NCBI RefSeq assembly: GCF_004785795.1
Contig: NZ_SRRO01000001.1
Coordinates: forward strand, 992,001 to 1,056,000
DNA: 64,000 nucleotides
Direction: 5' to 3'
Source: Nocardioides eburneiflavus
GTDB taxonomy: Bacteria > Actinomycetota > Actinomycetes > Propionibacteriales > Nocardioidaceae
The stretch's first letter is position 1, and the number at the start of each line of letters is the position of its first letter. Below, one piece after another: positions 43,498 through 52,805 of the stretch. A program made the position numbers and the translations under genes. The notes beneath the pieces are model-generated. The model had not been told where the DNA came from, made no database searches, and was given only the letters and a program-made list of their open reading frames with translations.

Positions 43498-46131
43498 GTG
43501 CGCAGGATCTCGTCCCTCGTGCTCGCCCCACTCCTGGCGAGCGCATCCCTGGTCGCCCCGACCCTCATCTCGACCGTCGCCGCCCAGGCCAGCCCGGGCG
43601 ACGACTACGTCGGCCCCTACTTCGGCGACGGCAACCTGCCACCCGGATGCATCAAGGACATGAGCCGGGACAACCCGGACAACATCTGCTTCCACGGCAA
43701 GCTGGGACTCAACGCCCTGGACTCCCCCCAGGTGGACGTCGCCATCCTCGTGCCGGTCTCTCCGACCGCAGAGCGTGACATGCGGATCATGCGCCAGGCA
43801 GTGAAGTCCTGGGAGGGCGGCATCGACTACCTCTCCGACGAGATGGGCCTGGACTGGCTCGCCGATGGTGTCGACTTCCACGTCACCGTCGACGAGATCG
43901 ACCTCACCGGTGACAACGGCGGCGAGTTCACGACGTACCCCCTGGTGGACCCCGAGATCGTCGTGATCGCCACCAACCCCGTCGGCGGCATCGGCATCGG
44001 CGTCGATCCGGTCTACCTCGGCGGGGAGCTGGGCATCCTCGACGAGGACGGCGTCCCCTGCACCAACATCGAGAACCCCTTCGACATGGACTCCTGGGAG
44101 ATGATCCCGGGCTTCAACTCCCACCACGAGACGCGCGGCGGCACGTACGTCGAGGACTGCGGCGGCCAGGGCGGCAACGTCTGCTTCTCGGTCAACGGCG
44201 CCATCGACCCCGTGCCCGGCAGGACCGACACGTTCTCGCTCTACGACCTGGTGCTGCACGAGACCGGCCACTGCCTGACGCTGGGCCACGTCGGCGACGG
44301 CGCCGAGGGTGAGTGGGGCCCGGTCCCCACGACCGACATCATGGCCTACAGCGCCGACCCGGCCGGACAGAACAAGTGCGTCTCGACGCTCAACGTCGAG
44401 GCTTTCGCCACCCGGATGAGCAACTACCTCGACGTCGACGGCGACGGCGAGGTCACCGAGGCCGACCGGCTGGAGCCCAACGACGTGGCCGGTGACGGGA
44501 CGAACTCCTTCCAGGTCCAGCATCCCGACGACCACCTCTACGCCTCCTCGACCGGCTCGGTGTGGGACTGCCCGCAACCCGACCTCGGCCTCGTTCCCGG
44601 CGAGCCCGTGGACTTCTCCCCGGAGCCGGCCGAGACCAGCACGCCGTCGCTGACGCTCAGCACGCCGGCGCACGGCGCCGAGACCCCGGACGGGCAGGTC
44701 CAGGTCGCCGGCACCGTCGAGCGCCTCGCCAACGACGCTGGGCCCACGTCGGCGACTGCCGCGCACGACGACGGGCTCGGCGACTCGTTGAGCCCGGTCA
44801 CGGACATCTCGAACCTCCAGGTCGAGGTGACCGACCTCGACGTCGTCGCCACGGTGAAGGTGGAGGAGCTGTGGCCGGCAGGTGTCCCCGGCGCCGCGAA
44901 GTACGGCGTGAGCATCGACGGCCGCGAGATCGAGTCGACGGTGCCCGACCCGAGGACGCCCGGCGACGTGGTGACGTACGACCACTCCATGGAGACCTAC
45001 CTGCCCAGCGACTGGTCGACGTGGGATGCCGCGGCCGGCGCCGTCACCTTCCGCGTCCCGCGCAGCTACCTCACCGCGGCGAAGGTCACGGCTCCGTACG
45101 ACGTCTTCGCGCTGACCAGCTATCGCTCCCCGTCGCACATGTGGACCGTCGTGGCCGACGACCGGGCGCCCGACAAGGGTGGCGTCGGAGTCGCCGCACC
45201 TGACGGCACGGCGCAGGCCCCGGCCACGACTGGCACGTCCACGACCACGAGCGGTGGGACCGGCAGCGGCAGCCTGCTCAACCCGGTGGTCCTCGAGCGA
45301 CCCGGTGGCAACACCTTCATGGTCACCGACAGCACCCTCGGTGTGACGGGTGGACCGGTCCACACCTTCAGCCTGGACGTGCCGGAGACCAGCACGGTCG
45401 AGCTGCTGATGTCGTGGCCGGACGCCAGCGACCTCGACATGTGGGTGACCGGCGCGGCATCGGGCTCGGCGGCCACCGCCGGCCAGCCGGAGCGGCTCGT
45501 GCTCGAGGACGTCCGGGGCAGCCTGGACATCGCGGTCGACCCCTACCTCGTCGTCGGAGTGCCGTCGACGACCTACACGCTCCAGGCGACCATCGTGCCC
45601 AGTGGCCCGGTGGACGGTGAGACCCCGGTCGACACCGACGGCGACGGCGTCGCCGACGGGGACGACGCGTGCCCGGACGTGCCGGCGGCCGGGAGCAGCG
45701 GCTGCCCGGTGCCCTCCGACGAGACGGTGACGGTGTACGTCGACGGTGTCGAGGTGGGCAGCCAGGACGTCGAGTCCAGCAACGGTCCGGACGCGTTCGC
45801 GGTCGACGTCGTGGTGCCCGCCGGGTCCCACGAGGTGAGGACCGTCTGGACCCAGGACGACGAGGTCCTGGCCACTGACGTACGCAATGTCGTCCACACC
45901 GCCCCCGGCACCGACCGCGACGGCGACGGCGTCCTCGACGCCAGCGACAACTGCGTCCAGCAGCCCAACGCCGACCAGGCGGACCTCGACCGTGACGCAC
46001 GGGGCGACGCGTGCGACAACGACATCGACGGCGACGGGCACGCCAACGCCAAGGAGAGGCAGCACGGCACCGACCCCTACGACGCGGCCTCCTACCCGAG
46101 GAAGAAGGGTGGTACCGGTCTCCTCGGGTGA
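43498..46131 (+). CDS. secreted metzincin-like zinc metalloprotease with calcium-binding repeats
   Basis: An 877-residue exported protease. The signal peptide is about 1-31. The catalytic zinc motif HETGHCLTLGH is at 254-264, with Met-turn DIMAY about 20 residues later. A DVDGDGEVTEADRLE loop (about 312) resembles a dockerin/EF-hand calcium site. A beta-sandwich middle follows, then pre-peptidase-like domains (about 630-720). C-terminal thrombospondin type-3-like loops include DTDGDGVADGDDACPDVP and DRDGDGVLDASDNCVQQPNADQ. It probably degrades extracellular protein. GTG 43498 follows AAGGAA. There is no sortase or membrane anchor at the end. Confidence 0.85.
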   Translation: MRRISSLVLAPLLASASLVAPTLISTVAAQASPGDDYVGPYFGDGNLPPGCIKDMSRDNPDNICFHGKLGLNALDSPQVDVAILVPVSPTAERDMRIMRQAVKSWEGGIDYLSDEMGLDWLADGVDFHVTVDEIDLTGDNGGEFTTYPLVDPEIVVIATNPVGGIGIGVDPVYLGGELGILDEDGVPCTNIENPFDMDSWEMIPGFNSHHETRGGTYVEDCGGQGGNVCFSVNGAIDPVPGRTDTFSLYDLVLHETGHCLTLGHVGDGAEGEWGPVPTTDIMAYSADPAGQNKCVSTLNVEAFATRMSNYLDVDGDGEVTEADRLEPNDVAGDGTNSFQVQHPDDHLYASSTGSVWDCPQPDLGLVPGEPVDFSPEPAETSTPSLTLSTPAHGAETPDGQVQVAGTVERLANDAGPTSATAAHDDGLGDSLSPVTDISNLQVEVTDLDVVATVKVEELWPAGVPGAAKYGVSIDGREIESTVPDPRTPGDVVTYDHSMETYLPSDWSTWDAAAGAVTFRVPRSYLTAAKVTAPYDVFALTSYRSPSHMWTVVADDRAPDKGGVGVAAPDGTAQAPATTGTSTTTSGGTGSGSLLNPVVLERPGGNTFMVTDSTLGVTGGPVHTFSLDVPETSTVELLMSWPDASDLDMWVTGAASGSAATAGQPERLVLEDVRGSLDIAVDPYLVVGVPSTTYTLQATIVPSGPVDGETPVDTDGDGVADGDDACPDVPAAGSSGCPVPSDETVTVYVDGVEVGSQDVESSNGPDAFAVDVVVPAGSHEVRTVWTQDDEVLATDVRNVVHTAPGTDRDGDGVLDASDNCVQQPNADQADLDRDARGDACDNDIDGDGHANAKERQHGTDPYDAASYPRKKGGTGLLG

Positions 46132-46215
46132 CCGAGCGGGGCGGTGGACCGACCGTGGGGCCGGCCCACCGTCCGCATCATCTGCTGTTGCCAGCCCGTC
46201 AGGAGTACGCCGCCC

Positions 46216-46719
46216 ATGAGCCAGTCAGGCGCTGCTCGCCGCAGCGGTGACCCCCGGAGGCGCGCATCGGCCGGGGCGCCGTCACAACCGCGCGGCCGGC
46301 GCCGGCTGGTGGTGGCGGCGCTCGTCGGGGCCGTCGCGCTGGTCGCGCTCGCCGCCGCGTCAGCCCGAACCGATCAGTCCGGTCGGACGGCTCCAGTCGC
46401 ACAGCCGGACGGCGCAGCGGCCGTGGACGACCAAGCCTTGCTGCACGCCACGGTGGCGTGCGACCTCACGGGCAAGGCGGAGCAGGCGGCTGAGACCTCG
46501 GAGGTGGGAGCGCGGGCTCGCTACGCCGCGGCCGTGCTGCTGCTCGACCAGGCCATCGTCGAGTCGGCCCGTGGCGCGGAGTCCGACCCCCGCCTGGCCG
46601 GGCTCGACGCCGCGCTGCAGGCGGTCCACACGGCCGGGCACGAGGGCGATCACACTCGGTGGCAGGAGGCACTCGTCATCGCGAACGGCGAGTGCCGGAC
46701 CGTGCTCGACCGAGCATGA
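46216..46719 (+). CDS. membrane-anchored protein of unknown function
   Basis: A 167-residue protein with one N-terminal helix (RRLVVAALVGAVALVALAAASA, about 34-55) after a basic cytoplasmic tail, giving an exported C-terminal domain. That domain is helical and contains VACDLTGKAEQAAETSEVGARARYAAAVLLLDQAIVES and the conserved-looking pair of Cys (CDLTG and GECRTV). Unknown family. AGGAG lies 12 bases before ATG 46216. It stands between two exported-protein genes. Confidence 0.65.
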   Translation: MSQSGAARRSGDPRRRASAGAPSQPRGRRRLVVAALVGAVALVALAAASARTDQSGRTAPVAQPDGAAAVDDQALLHATVACDLTGKAEQAAETSEVGARARYAAAVLLLDQAIVESARGAESDPRLAGLDAALQAVHTAGHEGDHTRWQEALVIANGECRTVLDRA

Positions 46720-46866
46720 CGGTCGTGCGCAGAGCACCTCGAAACCCCATTTCCCCAAGTTGTGGGAGTGTCCACCTCGGGTGAGCGGGTACGGCCTCGG
46801 GATGGGAACACTTTCGGTGGCACGTCGGCCGATCGTCGCGGTGCCGCCCGGCCTGGGGAGGTACTC

Positions 46867-47478
46867 GTGATCACTCGTGTCTCGGCTCGATCGTGGCGGC
46901 GTCGTGCGGCGGTCGGCCTCATCGGCGTCCTGGCGGCGACGCTGTCGGCGTGCGACGGCCGCGGGGGAGGACAGCTGGCCCCGAGCGCCCCGCTGTTCGC
47001 CGCCCCGGCCTCGTTCGGGTTCAGCTTCAGCTGCGAGCGCTCGTCGTCGAGCGTGCAGACGAACCCACCGACCGGCAGGTTGCGCATCCAGCTCTCCTAC
47101 ACCGAGCACGGCACGAACCCGCTGGGCTCCGGCTTCTCCGTGCACGGCACGGTGGACACGCTCGACGCCGTCCTGGAGTCGGCGATCTGCATCGGCCAGG
47201 AGCCCCCGCCGGGCGGCAACGAGCTGATCTTCCTGGGCCGCTACCGGACGACGAGCTCGGCGCCGACGGGGTTCGCCCCGTCCTGCGCCACCTCGTCACC
47301 GCTGTGCCGCTTCGAGGTCATCGTGCGGGACGACGACGCCGACGGCGGACCCTCGGCAGGGGACTTCTTCTCGATCAAGCTCTCCAGCGGGACCGCGCTG
47401 ACGTCCGAGCTCGACCCGGCACTCGTGTTCTACGCCAGGGCGGGCGTGCTCAGCAGCGGCAACCTGACGGTCGACTGA
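46867..47478 (+). CDS. putative lipoprotein of unknown function
   Basis: A 203-residue exported protein. The lipobox LSAC (residues about 26-29) follows a hydrophobic helix, so it should be anchored to the outer face of the membrane by a lipid. The rest is beta-rich with five further Cys (SFSCERSSS, SAICIGQE, PSCATSSPLCRFE). The end resembles a beta-sandwich. GGAGG precedes GTG 46867. It lies 27 bp upstream of the haem peroxidase gene and may act with it outside the cell. Confidence 0.7.
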   Translation: MITRVSARSWRRRAAVGLIGVLAATLSACDGRGGGQLAPSAPLFAAPASFGFSFSCERSSSSVQTNPPTGRLRIQLSYTEHGTNPLGSGFSVHGTVDTLDAVLESAICIGQEPPPGGNELIFLGRYRTTSSAPTGFAPSCATSSPLCRFEVIVRDDDADGGPSAGDFFSIKLSSGTALTSELDPALVFYARAGVLSSGNLTVD

Positions 47479-47505
47479 CACCGGCCCGGGCCGGAAGGAG
47501 GCACA

Positions 47506-49086
47506 GTGATGAGTCGTACGAGACGACACGCGACCGGCCCGCTCGGGCACTTCGGGAGACGCGCCGTGCTGGCCGGCGCGGCCGGGATCTCGGCCGGGGC
47601 GATCGTGGGCCGGATGCGCACGGCAGCTCGTGCCGCGACCCTCGCGGCGGCGGGGACCGGGGCCGTCCACGGGACCGAGCCGCGCGGCCTCTACCTCACG
47701 ACCCAGAACCGTCTCGCCGAGGGGCGCTTCGGCCTGATGTTCAAGAAGCTGCCGGTGTACGCGCCCAGCGACGCGCTGCTCGACGGCCTCGCCCGGACGA
47801 TGGTCGAGGACCAGACGGTCCCGGACGACAGCCTCCTCAACACCAGTCAGCGGCTCTTCGCGGGCTTCACGTTCATCGGGCAGTTCATCGACCACGACAT
47901 CACCTTCGACAACACCCCGCTCGACCAGCAGGAGGCGGACCCCTACGCCACCACCAACTTCCGCACCCCGCGCTACGACCTCGACTCGGTGTACGGGCGA
48001 GGTCCCGCCGGCGACCCGCAGTTCTACGACCCGACGGACCCCGACAAGCTGCTCGTGACGCCCAACGTCCACGGCGTGCTGGACGTGCCGCGCGACGCCG
48101 CCGGTCGCGCGATCATCCCGGAGCTCCGCAACGACGAGAACCTGATCGTCGTCCAGCTCCACCAGGCGATCGCGCGGTTCCACAACCGGGTCGTCGACCA
48201 CGAGCGCTCGCAGGGCGTGCGGCGCGAGTGGGTGTTCGAGGCCGCGCGGCGACTGGTCCGCTGGCACTACCAGTGGGCGGTGATCCACGACTTCCTCCCG
48301 CGCATCGTCGGCGACGCCCTCGTGGGCCCCGCCGGGACTGTCTACAAGGAGGTCGCCGGCAAGCCGCCGGTCATCAACCTGAAGTACTACCGGCCCACCA
48401 ACAAGGACGGCCGACCGTTCATGCCGGTCGAGTTCGCCGTCGCCGCCTACCGGTTCGGCCACAGCCTCATCCGGCCCTTCTACGTCATCAACCAGGCGTC
48501 GCTGGACCGCGGCGGCGTGCCCGTCTTCGGCGAGGACGGCGGCTTCAACCTCAACGGCGGACGGCCCGTGCCTGCGGACCTGGTCATCGAGTGGAAGTAC
48601 ATCCTCCCGGTCGACCCCACCTTCCCGGCCCGGAAGCCGCGCCGGCTCGACACCCGGCTCTCGCTCCCGCTGACCACCCTGCCCGGCTCCGTCGTCCCGC
48701 CACCTGACCCGACGGTCCACCTGGCCGTGCGCAACACGTTGCGCGGCAAGCACGTCGGGCTCCCGTCGGGTCAGCAGGTCGCCCGCGCGATGAGGGAGCC
48801 GGTGCTCAGCAACGCCACCCTCGGCCTCTCCGGCGATCCGGGATGGGGCGGTGAGGCCCCGCTCTGGTACTACGTCCTCAAGGAGGCCGAGCTGCCGCCG
48901 AACAACGCCGAGCGCCTCGGCGCGGTGGGTGGGCGGATCGTCGCCGAGGTGCTGGTCGGCCTCCTGCAGCGGGACCCGACCTCGTACCTCTACCTGGATC
49001 CCGCCTGGAAACCCACGACGCCGATAGCACCCACGACCGGTCAGTTCGGCTTCGCGGAGCTGCTGAAGTTCGCCGGGGCGGCGTGA
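47506..49086 (+). CDS. animal-type haem peroxidase (peroxidasin/cyclooxygenase-like)
   Basis: A 526-residue PF03098-type peroxidase. The N-terminus has a twin-arginine-like motif with a hydrophobic stretch (FGRRAVLAGAAGISAGAIVG), so Tat export is likely. The distal His is in GFTFIGQFIDHDITFD (about 128) and the proximal His in VAAYRFGHSLIRP (about 315). Such enzymes oxidise halides or phenols with hydrogen peroxide; the bacterial function is unclear. GTG 47506 or ATG 47509 follows GGAAGGAGG. The gene may be co-transcribed with the lipoprotein. Confidence 0.9.
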   Translation: MMSRTRRHATGPLGHFGRRAVLAGAAGISAGAIVGRMRTAARAATLAAAGTGAVHGTEPRGLYLTTQNRLAEGRFGLMFKKLPVYAPSDALLDGLARTMVEDQTVPDDSLLNTSQRLFAGFTFIGQFIDHDITFDNTPLDQQEADPYATTNFRTPRYDLDSVYGRGPAGDPQFYDPTDPDKLLVTPNVHGVLDVPRDAAGRAIIPELRNDENLIVVQLHQAIARFHNRVVDHERSQGVRREWVFEAARRLVRWHYQWAVIHDFLPRIVGDALVGPAGTVYKEVAGKPPVINLKYYRPTNKDGRPFMPVEFAVAAYRFGHSLIRPFYVINQASLDRGGVPVFGEDGGFNLNGGRPVPADLVIEWKYILPVDPTFPARKPRRLDTRLSLPLTTLPGSVVPPPDPTVHLAVRNTLRGKHVGLPSGQQVARAMREPVLSNATLGLSGDPGWGGEAPLWYYVLKEAELPPNNAERLGAVGGRIVAEVLVGLLQRDPTSYLYLDPAWKPTTPIAPTTGQFGFAELLKFAGAA

Positions 49087-49119
49087 GGGCGGACCGGCGC
49101 GTGGCGCCGCCCGGCTCAG

Positions 49120-49977
49120 CTACGTGAGTCGCTTCCGGAGGAACCCCTCGACGGTGACGGCGGTCGGGAGGAGCGACCGGGTCAGGCTGACGTCGGCCTC
49201 GACGTCATGGGTGGCGAGCCAGCGCCACATGCGCGTGAGGTCCTGGCCGACGAAGCGCTCGAACAACCACACCGGCATCGGGAGCCGTCGTGGGTTGCGA
49301 CCGGTGACCGCGCGCCACTCGGCACGGCACTGCGCGAGGGTGCGCACGTCCGCGGCGAGACCGAGGTCCTGCCCCACGTAGGTCGCCGGGTCGCCGAAGA
49401 CGTGCGCCGCGATCGCACCCAGGTCGTCGGCGGACAGCCACGGCAGCGGCCTGTCCTCGCCGACGATCCGAGGCATCAGGTGCCATGCCGCCACCGCCGG
49501 GTAGAGGTCCTTGTCGGTCATCAGCTCCATGAAGGCCATCGGCCGCAGCACGGTCAGCGACAGGCCACGGCTGCGCGCGTACGCCACCACCTCGAGCTTG
49601 TCGTCCCAGGCCGCGACACCGGTGCCGGGGGTGCCGGGGCCGGCGGAGCCGTGGACGAGGTGGGCGACGCCGGCGTCCGTCGCCGCGGTCGCCACGTTGC
49701 GTCCCTGGGCGACCTCGCCCTCCGCGGAGGCGATCATGGGGTTCTGGACGCTGTAGACCCCGTACGCCCCGGCGAACGCGCGACGCAGCGCCTCGACGTC
49801 GCCCATGTCGCCAGTGACGACCTCGACTCCACGACCGGCGAGCTCGCGAGCGGCCGGTGACGTCGCCGTACGCGTCACTCCGCGCACGCGCCATCCGTCG
49901 GCGAGGAGGTGTCGCGCGACCGCACCGCCCTGGCGGCCGGTCGCGCCGGTGACCACGATGAGCTCGTCGCGCGCCAC
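49120..49977 (-). CDS. NmrA-family NAD(P)-binding protein
   Basis: A 285-residue SDR-like protein. The nucleotide loop is LIVVTGATGRQGGAVARHLL. YGVYSVQNPM and VAHLVHGSAGPG are typical NmrA positions. It is similar in type to the NmrA-like protein at 42.4-43.3 kb but is not an obvious close paralogue. GTG 49977 is preceded by GAGGAGGTGG. It probably senses or reduces small redox molecules. Confidence 0.88.
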   Translation of the reverse strand: MARDELIVVTGATGRQGGAVARHLLADGWRVRGVTRTATSPAARELAGRGVEVVTGDMGDVEALRRAFAGAYGVYSVQNPMIASAEGEVAQGRNVATAATDAGVAHLVHGSAGPGTPGTGVAAWDDKLEVVAYARSRGLSLTVLRPMAFMELMTDKDLYPAVAAWHLMPRIVGEDRPLPWLSADDLGAIAAHVFGDPATYVGQDLGLAADVRTLAQCRAEWRAVTGRNPRRLPMPVWLFERFVGQDLTRMWRWLATHDVEADVSLTRSLLPTAVTVEGFLRKRLT

Positions 49978-50024
49978 GGGCCACCTCCTCGATCGCCGCG
50001 CTCGACTCCCAGTGTGCCGCGAGA

Positions 50025-50474
50025 TCAGCTGGGGAGGGAGCCCTTGGTGAGGTCCTCGGCCAGCATCACGAGTATGCCGCTGGGGCCGCGGAGGTAGGTG
50101 AGGCGGTAGGCGTCCCCGTACCTCGCCACGCCCCGCAGCGGATGGCAGCCGTGCCGCACGGCGATCTCGAGGGCCTCGTCGAGGTCGTCGACCGAGAACG
50201 CCACGCGGTGCATGCCGATCTCGTGGGGCCGCGTGGGCTCGGTCTCGATGGCGTCGGGGTGGAGGTACTGGAAGAGCTCGAGGCGACCCCTGCCGTCGGG
50301 CGTCTGGAGCATCGCGATGTCGGCATGGTTGCCGTCGAGGCCGACGGCCGTGTCGGCCCACTCCCCGCTGACGGTGTCACGGCCGAGGACGGTGAGCCCG
50401 AGGTCGGTGAAGAAGGCGATGGCCTCGTCGAGGTCGCGGACGGCGATCCCGACGTTCTCGAGGGTGATGGGCAT
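50025..50474 (-). CDS. VOC (glyoxalase/bleomycin-resistance fold) protein
   Basis: A 149-residue single VOC module pair. NVGIAVRDLDEAIAFFTDLGL begins the first beta-alpha-beta unit and IGMHRVAFSVDDLDEALEIA the second. Metal-ligand candidates are the Glu/His in RLELFQYLHP and HRVAFSV. The function cannot be told from the fold. ATG 50474 is leaderless (TAACGT six bases upstream). Confidence 0.9.
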   Translation of the reverse strand: MPITLENVGIAVRDLDEAIAFFTDLGLTVLGRDTVSGEWADTAVGLDGNHADIAMLQTPDGRGRLELFQYLHPDAIETEPTRPHEIGMHRVAFSVDDLDEALEIAVRHGCHPLRGVARYGDAYRLTYLRGPSGILVMLAEDLTKGSLPS

Positions 50475-50480
50475 GCCCGC

Positions 50481-50486
50481 ACGTTA
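50481..50486 (-). promoter_or_regulatory. -10 element TAACGT, leaderless start of the VOC gene
   Basis: TANNNT hexamer with six bases to ATG 50474. It lies inside the short gap after the homocysteine methyltransferase-like gene. Confidence 0.5.
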
Positions 50487-51389
50487 CCGATCAGGAGTGC
50501 CCGGGGAGGCTGGGAACAAGGTGGCGCCCATGGCGGCGACGTGCGCCGGCGTCGAGCCGCAGCAGCCGCCGACCAGGTCGATCCCGAGCTCGGCCAGCCG
50601 GGTGGCGTGCACGGCCATGTCACCGGCGGTGGCGTCGTACTCGAAGTGGTCGCCCACCACCTGCGGCAGGCCGGCGTTGGACTGGGCGACCAGGAGGACG
50701 TCGTCGGTCCGGGCCTGCGCCATCTCCGCGGCGATGACCTCCATCTCCGCCGGACCGCGCCCGCAGTTGGCCCCCACGGCGTCGGCGCCAGCCGCGGCGA
50801 GGTGCGTCACCGCGTCGCCCGGGCGGACGCCCATCATGGTGCGCAGATTGGTGTCGAAGCTCATCGTCACGGCAACCGGAAGCCCGGGCGCGACCTCGCG
50901 CGCCGCGGCGAGGGCCGCGTCGGCCTCGGCGAGGTCGCTCAGCGTCTCGACCAGCACCAGGTCGATCCCGCCCTCCACCAGCGCAGCGAGCTGCTCGGCG
51001 AACAGCGCCTGGGCCTCCTCGGGGGTCAGCGTGCCGAGCGGCGCCAGCAGCTCGCCCGTCGGGCCGAGGCCGCCGGCGACGAGCAGTCCGTGCTCGTCAG
51101 CCACCGACCGTGCGAGCTCTGCCGCCGCCCGGTTCACCTCGCCGACGCGCTCGCCGAGCCCGTGCAGGTCCAGGCGCGGGCGGGTGCCCCCGAAGGAGTT
51201 GGTCGTCAGCAGCCGCGCCCCCGCGTCGGCGTACGCCGCGTGCGCCGCGCGGACCTCGTCGGGGTTCTCCAGGTTCCAGAGCTCTCCGGGCACACCGGCC
51301 TCGAGGCCGCCGTCCTGGAGCAGCGTGCCCATGCCGCCGTCGAGCAGGACCGGACGGCCCGCGCCCAGGAGCGCCCGGAGCCGGTTCAT
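50484..51389 (-). CDS. homocysteine S-methyltransferase family protein
   Basis: A 301-residue zinc methyltransferase TIM barrel. PVLLDGGMGTLLQDGG opens it. NSFGGTRPRLDLHG, AVGANCGRGPAEM (first zinc Cys) and LVGGCCGSTPAHVAAM (Cys pair) give the three zinc ligands. It resembles the N-terminal domain of MetH or methyltransferases of the BHMT group. ATG 51389 overlaps the stop of the upstream small gene (ATGA). A role in demethylation or methionine supply is likely, but the methyl donor is not defined. Confidence 0.9.
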   Translation of the reverse strand: MNRLRALLGAGRPVLLDGGMGTLLQDGGLEAGVPGELWNLENPDEVRAAHAAYADAGARLLTTNSFGGTRPRLDLHGLGERVGEVNRAAAELARSVADEHGLLVAGGLGPTGELLAPLGTLTPEEAQALFAEQLAALVEGGIDLVLVETLSDLAEADAALAAAREVAPGLPVAVTMSFDTNLRTMMGVRPGDAVTHLAAAGADAVGANCGRGPAEMEVIAAEMAQARTDDVLLVAQSNAGLPQVVGDHFEYDATAGDMAVHATRLAELGIDLVGGCCGSTPAHVAAMGATLFPASPGTPDR

Positions 51390-51679
51390 TGGCCCAGCCC
51401 GTCGAGATAGGCGGCGATCCTGTCGGCCGGCCACTGCGCGTCGAGCTCGGCGGCGACCCGGTCGAGCACCTCGCTCGGCGTACCGTCGGCCTCGGTCCAG
51501 GGAGACCGTTCCCAGCCCGCCAGGTAGTCGTCGGCCCCGGTGTCACCGAGCCGCATCGCAGCCTCGTCGATCGCCTCCTGGAACCGCGGCGCGAGCTGCG
51601 ACTTCACGGTCTCCTCGTCGGCTCTTGCGGCCACCATCGAGGGAAGGTCGCGCCACCGGGTCACCTGGTACTCCGCCAT
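51386..51679 (-). CDS. PF13769-like (virulence factor domain) small protein
   Basis: A 97-residue protein starting MAEYQVTRWRDLPSMVAAR, as in the PF13769 family named virulence factor. It has a helical body and the end ADRIAAYLDGLGQ. Relatives occur next to methyl-transfer enzymes, which fits the overlapping homocysteine methyltransferase-like gene downstream. It may be an assembly or regulatory partner of that enzyme. The start at 51679 lies seven bases after TAGGCT. Confidence 0.75.
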   Translation of the reverse strand: MAEYQVTRWRDLPSMVAARADEETVKSQLAPRFQEAIDEAAMRLGDTGADDYLAGWERSPWTEADGTPSEVLDRVAAELDAQWPADRIAAYLDGLGQ

Positions 51680-51686
51680 CTGGCGC

Positions 51687-51692
51687 AGCCTA
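51687..51692 (-). promoter_or_regulatory. -10 element TAGGCT, leaderless start of the PF13769-like gene
   Basis: TANNNT hexamer with seven bases to ATG 51679; the identical hexamer and spacing occur at 27972. Confidence 0.5.
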
Positions 51693-51744
51693 GTTCCGGT
51701 GCCGCGTCTGGTGCGGGGTCGTCCGCCGAGTGGCCGTCCTCGCC

Positions 51745-52107
51745 TCAGCGCTCGTCCTCGAAGACGACGTGCCCTGTCGGCAGCACCGAGCCGTCGTACT
51801 GGGTCCTGAAGACGTCCTCCAGCACCCTGCGCACCCGGTCACGCTGCGACTCGTCGCACTCGATTCGGATGCACTCGACCATGCCGAGGCGATCGTGACC
51901 TGAGTTGAAGCCCGCCAGGGCAAGCGCGGTCTCGGGGGTCACGGGATCCACTCCCGCGGGGATCGCGAAGGCAACGGTGTGCGTGCGCGGGTCCCTCAGG
52001 TGCGCCTCGCGCCGCGACTCCTCGCGGACCCAGCTGCGCAGGAAGAGGCTGAGGGCGATGCTGCCGCCCACCACGACGACCACCAGAAGCACGATTGCTG
52101 CGGCCAT
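51745..52107 (-). CDS. single-pass membrane protein, unknown function
   Basis: A 120-residue protein. An N-terminal helix (AAIVLLVVVVVGGSIALSLFL) is followed by a soluble part, SWVREESRREAHLRDPRTHT and a compact C-terminal region (VECIRIECDESQRDRVRRVLEDVF). That second part looks like a small ferredoxin-like fold. The family is not recognised. GGAGGAG precedes ATG 52107. Confidence 0.65.
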   Translation of the reverse strand: MAAAIVLLVVVVVGGSIALSLFLRSWVREESRREAHLRDPRTHTVAFAIPAGVDPVTPETALALAGFNSGHDRLGMVECIRIECDESQRDRVRRVLEDVFRTQYDGSVLPTGHVVFEDER

Positions 52108-52805
52108 GACTCCTCCTCGGTCGCTGGTCGGGGTACGTCTCGACCATGCCCGCCGACAGGGGCGCAGCGGCAGTGCCACCTGTCACCCGGTCGGGGGTCT
52201 CTGGGCCCGAGTGCCGACGAGCCTGGGTCGGAACGCGACTTGGTGTGGTGGTCCCGGGTTCTCGGGGCACGAGGAGCTGCAGGACGGGATGCCTGCGCCG
52301 CTTCGCGGCGGTTTGACGCACGTGCTCGCGGCGCTCGTCTCGCAACTGAGCGCGTGCCGGTGAGTGAACGAAGAGGTCCGTGCTGCCGCCTTCGTCGCCT
52401 GCCCGGGACCGGTGGGACCTGCGCGCGGGATGGTCACGCTCTTGACCAGCAGCAATCCTGCTCGCTGCGACAGCACCTCACGCCGTTGATGACGCGGTCA
52501 CCCACCGAGAAGCGCGGGAATCCCGGCCGGCGTGGGTGTCATTGCCGTCAACGGTGCAGCGGAGTTAGCGTGCGAGCGGAGGCGGGTACCCGATTTGTGC
52601 CTATACACCTGCGCCGCCTTACCGCGCATGGCTTCCTCCGCCGCGCACATAGTGAGGGGTGGGCGCGAGTGCCGATATAGTCGGAGCGAACCTTCGCGAC
52701 CCATTGATGACTCCTCCTTGGGCATCCGCCCCTCGCGGAGTCGCCGGATCTCACCATTGAACTCGATTCAGGCCGTCCACGAAGACGGTGGAAACGTGGT
52801 AATCG
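52108..52805. other. 698-bp gap, boundary of a compositionally different region
   Basis: No supported gene. Base composition changes from about 52500: more A/T and isolated runs such as TATACA (about 52600) and TATAGT (52676-52681). Several short open frames of up to about 100 codons occur but lack codon bias. A 6-bp stem at 52296-52310 is the only notable hairpin. A tRNA-like attachment site was looked for and not found. Confidence 0.6.
52676..52681 (+). promoter_or_regulatory. candidate -10 TATAGT upstream of the three-gene operon
   Basis: A near-consensus -10 about 125 bp before the first gene of the 52.8-54.9 kb operon. The -35 match is poor. It would leave a leader of roughly 115 nt. 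Confidence 0.3.

Noticed and set aside
42436..46065. 3.6-kb minus-strand open frame
   Set aside because: Only the first 894 bases (to 43329) code; the rest is antisense to the secreted metalloprotease and has no domain.
52180..52500. Possible tRNA attachment site for the island
   Set aside because: No cloverleaf with a T-loop GGTTCGAATC-like core could be folded by eye.
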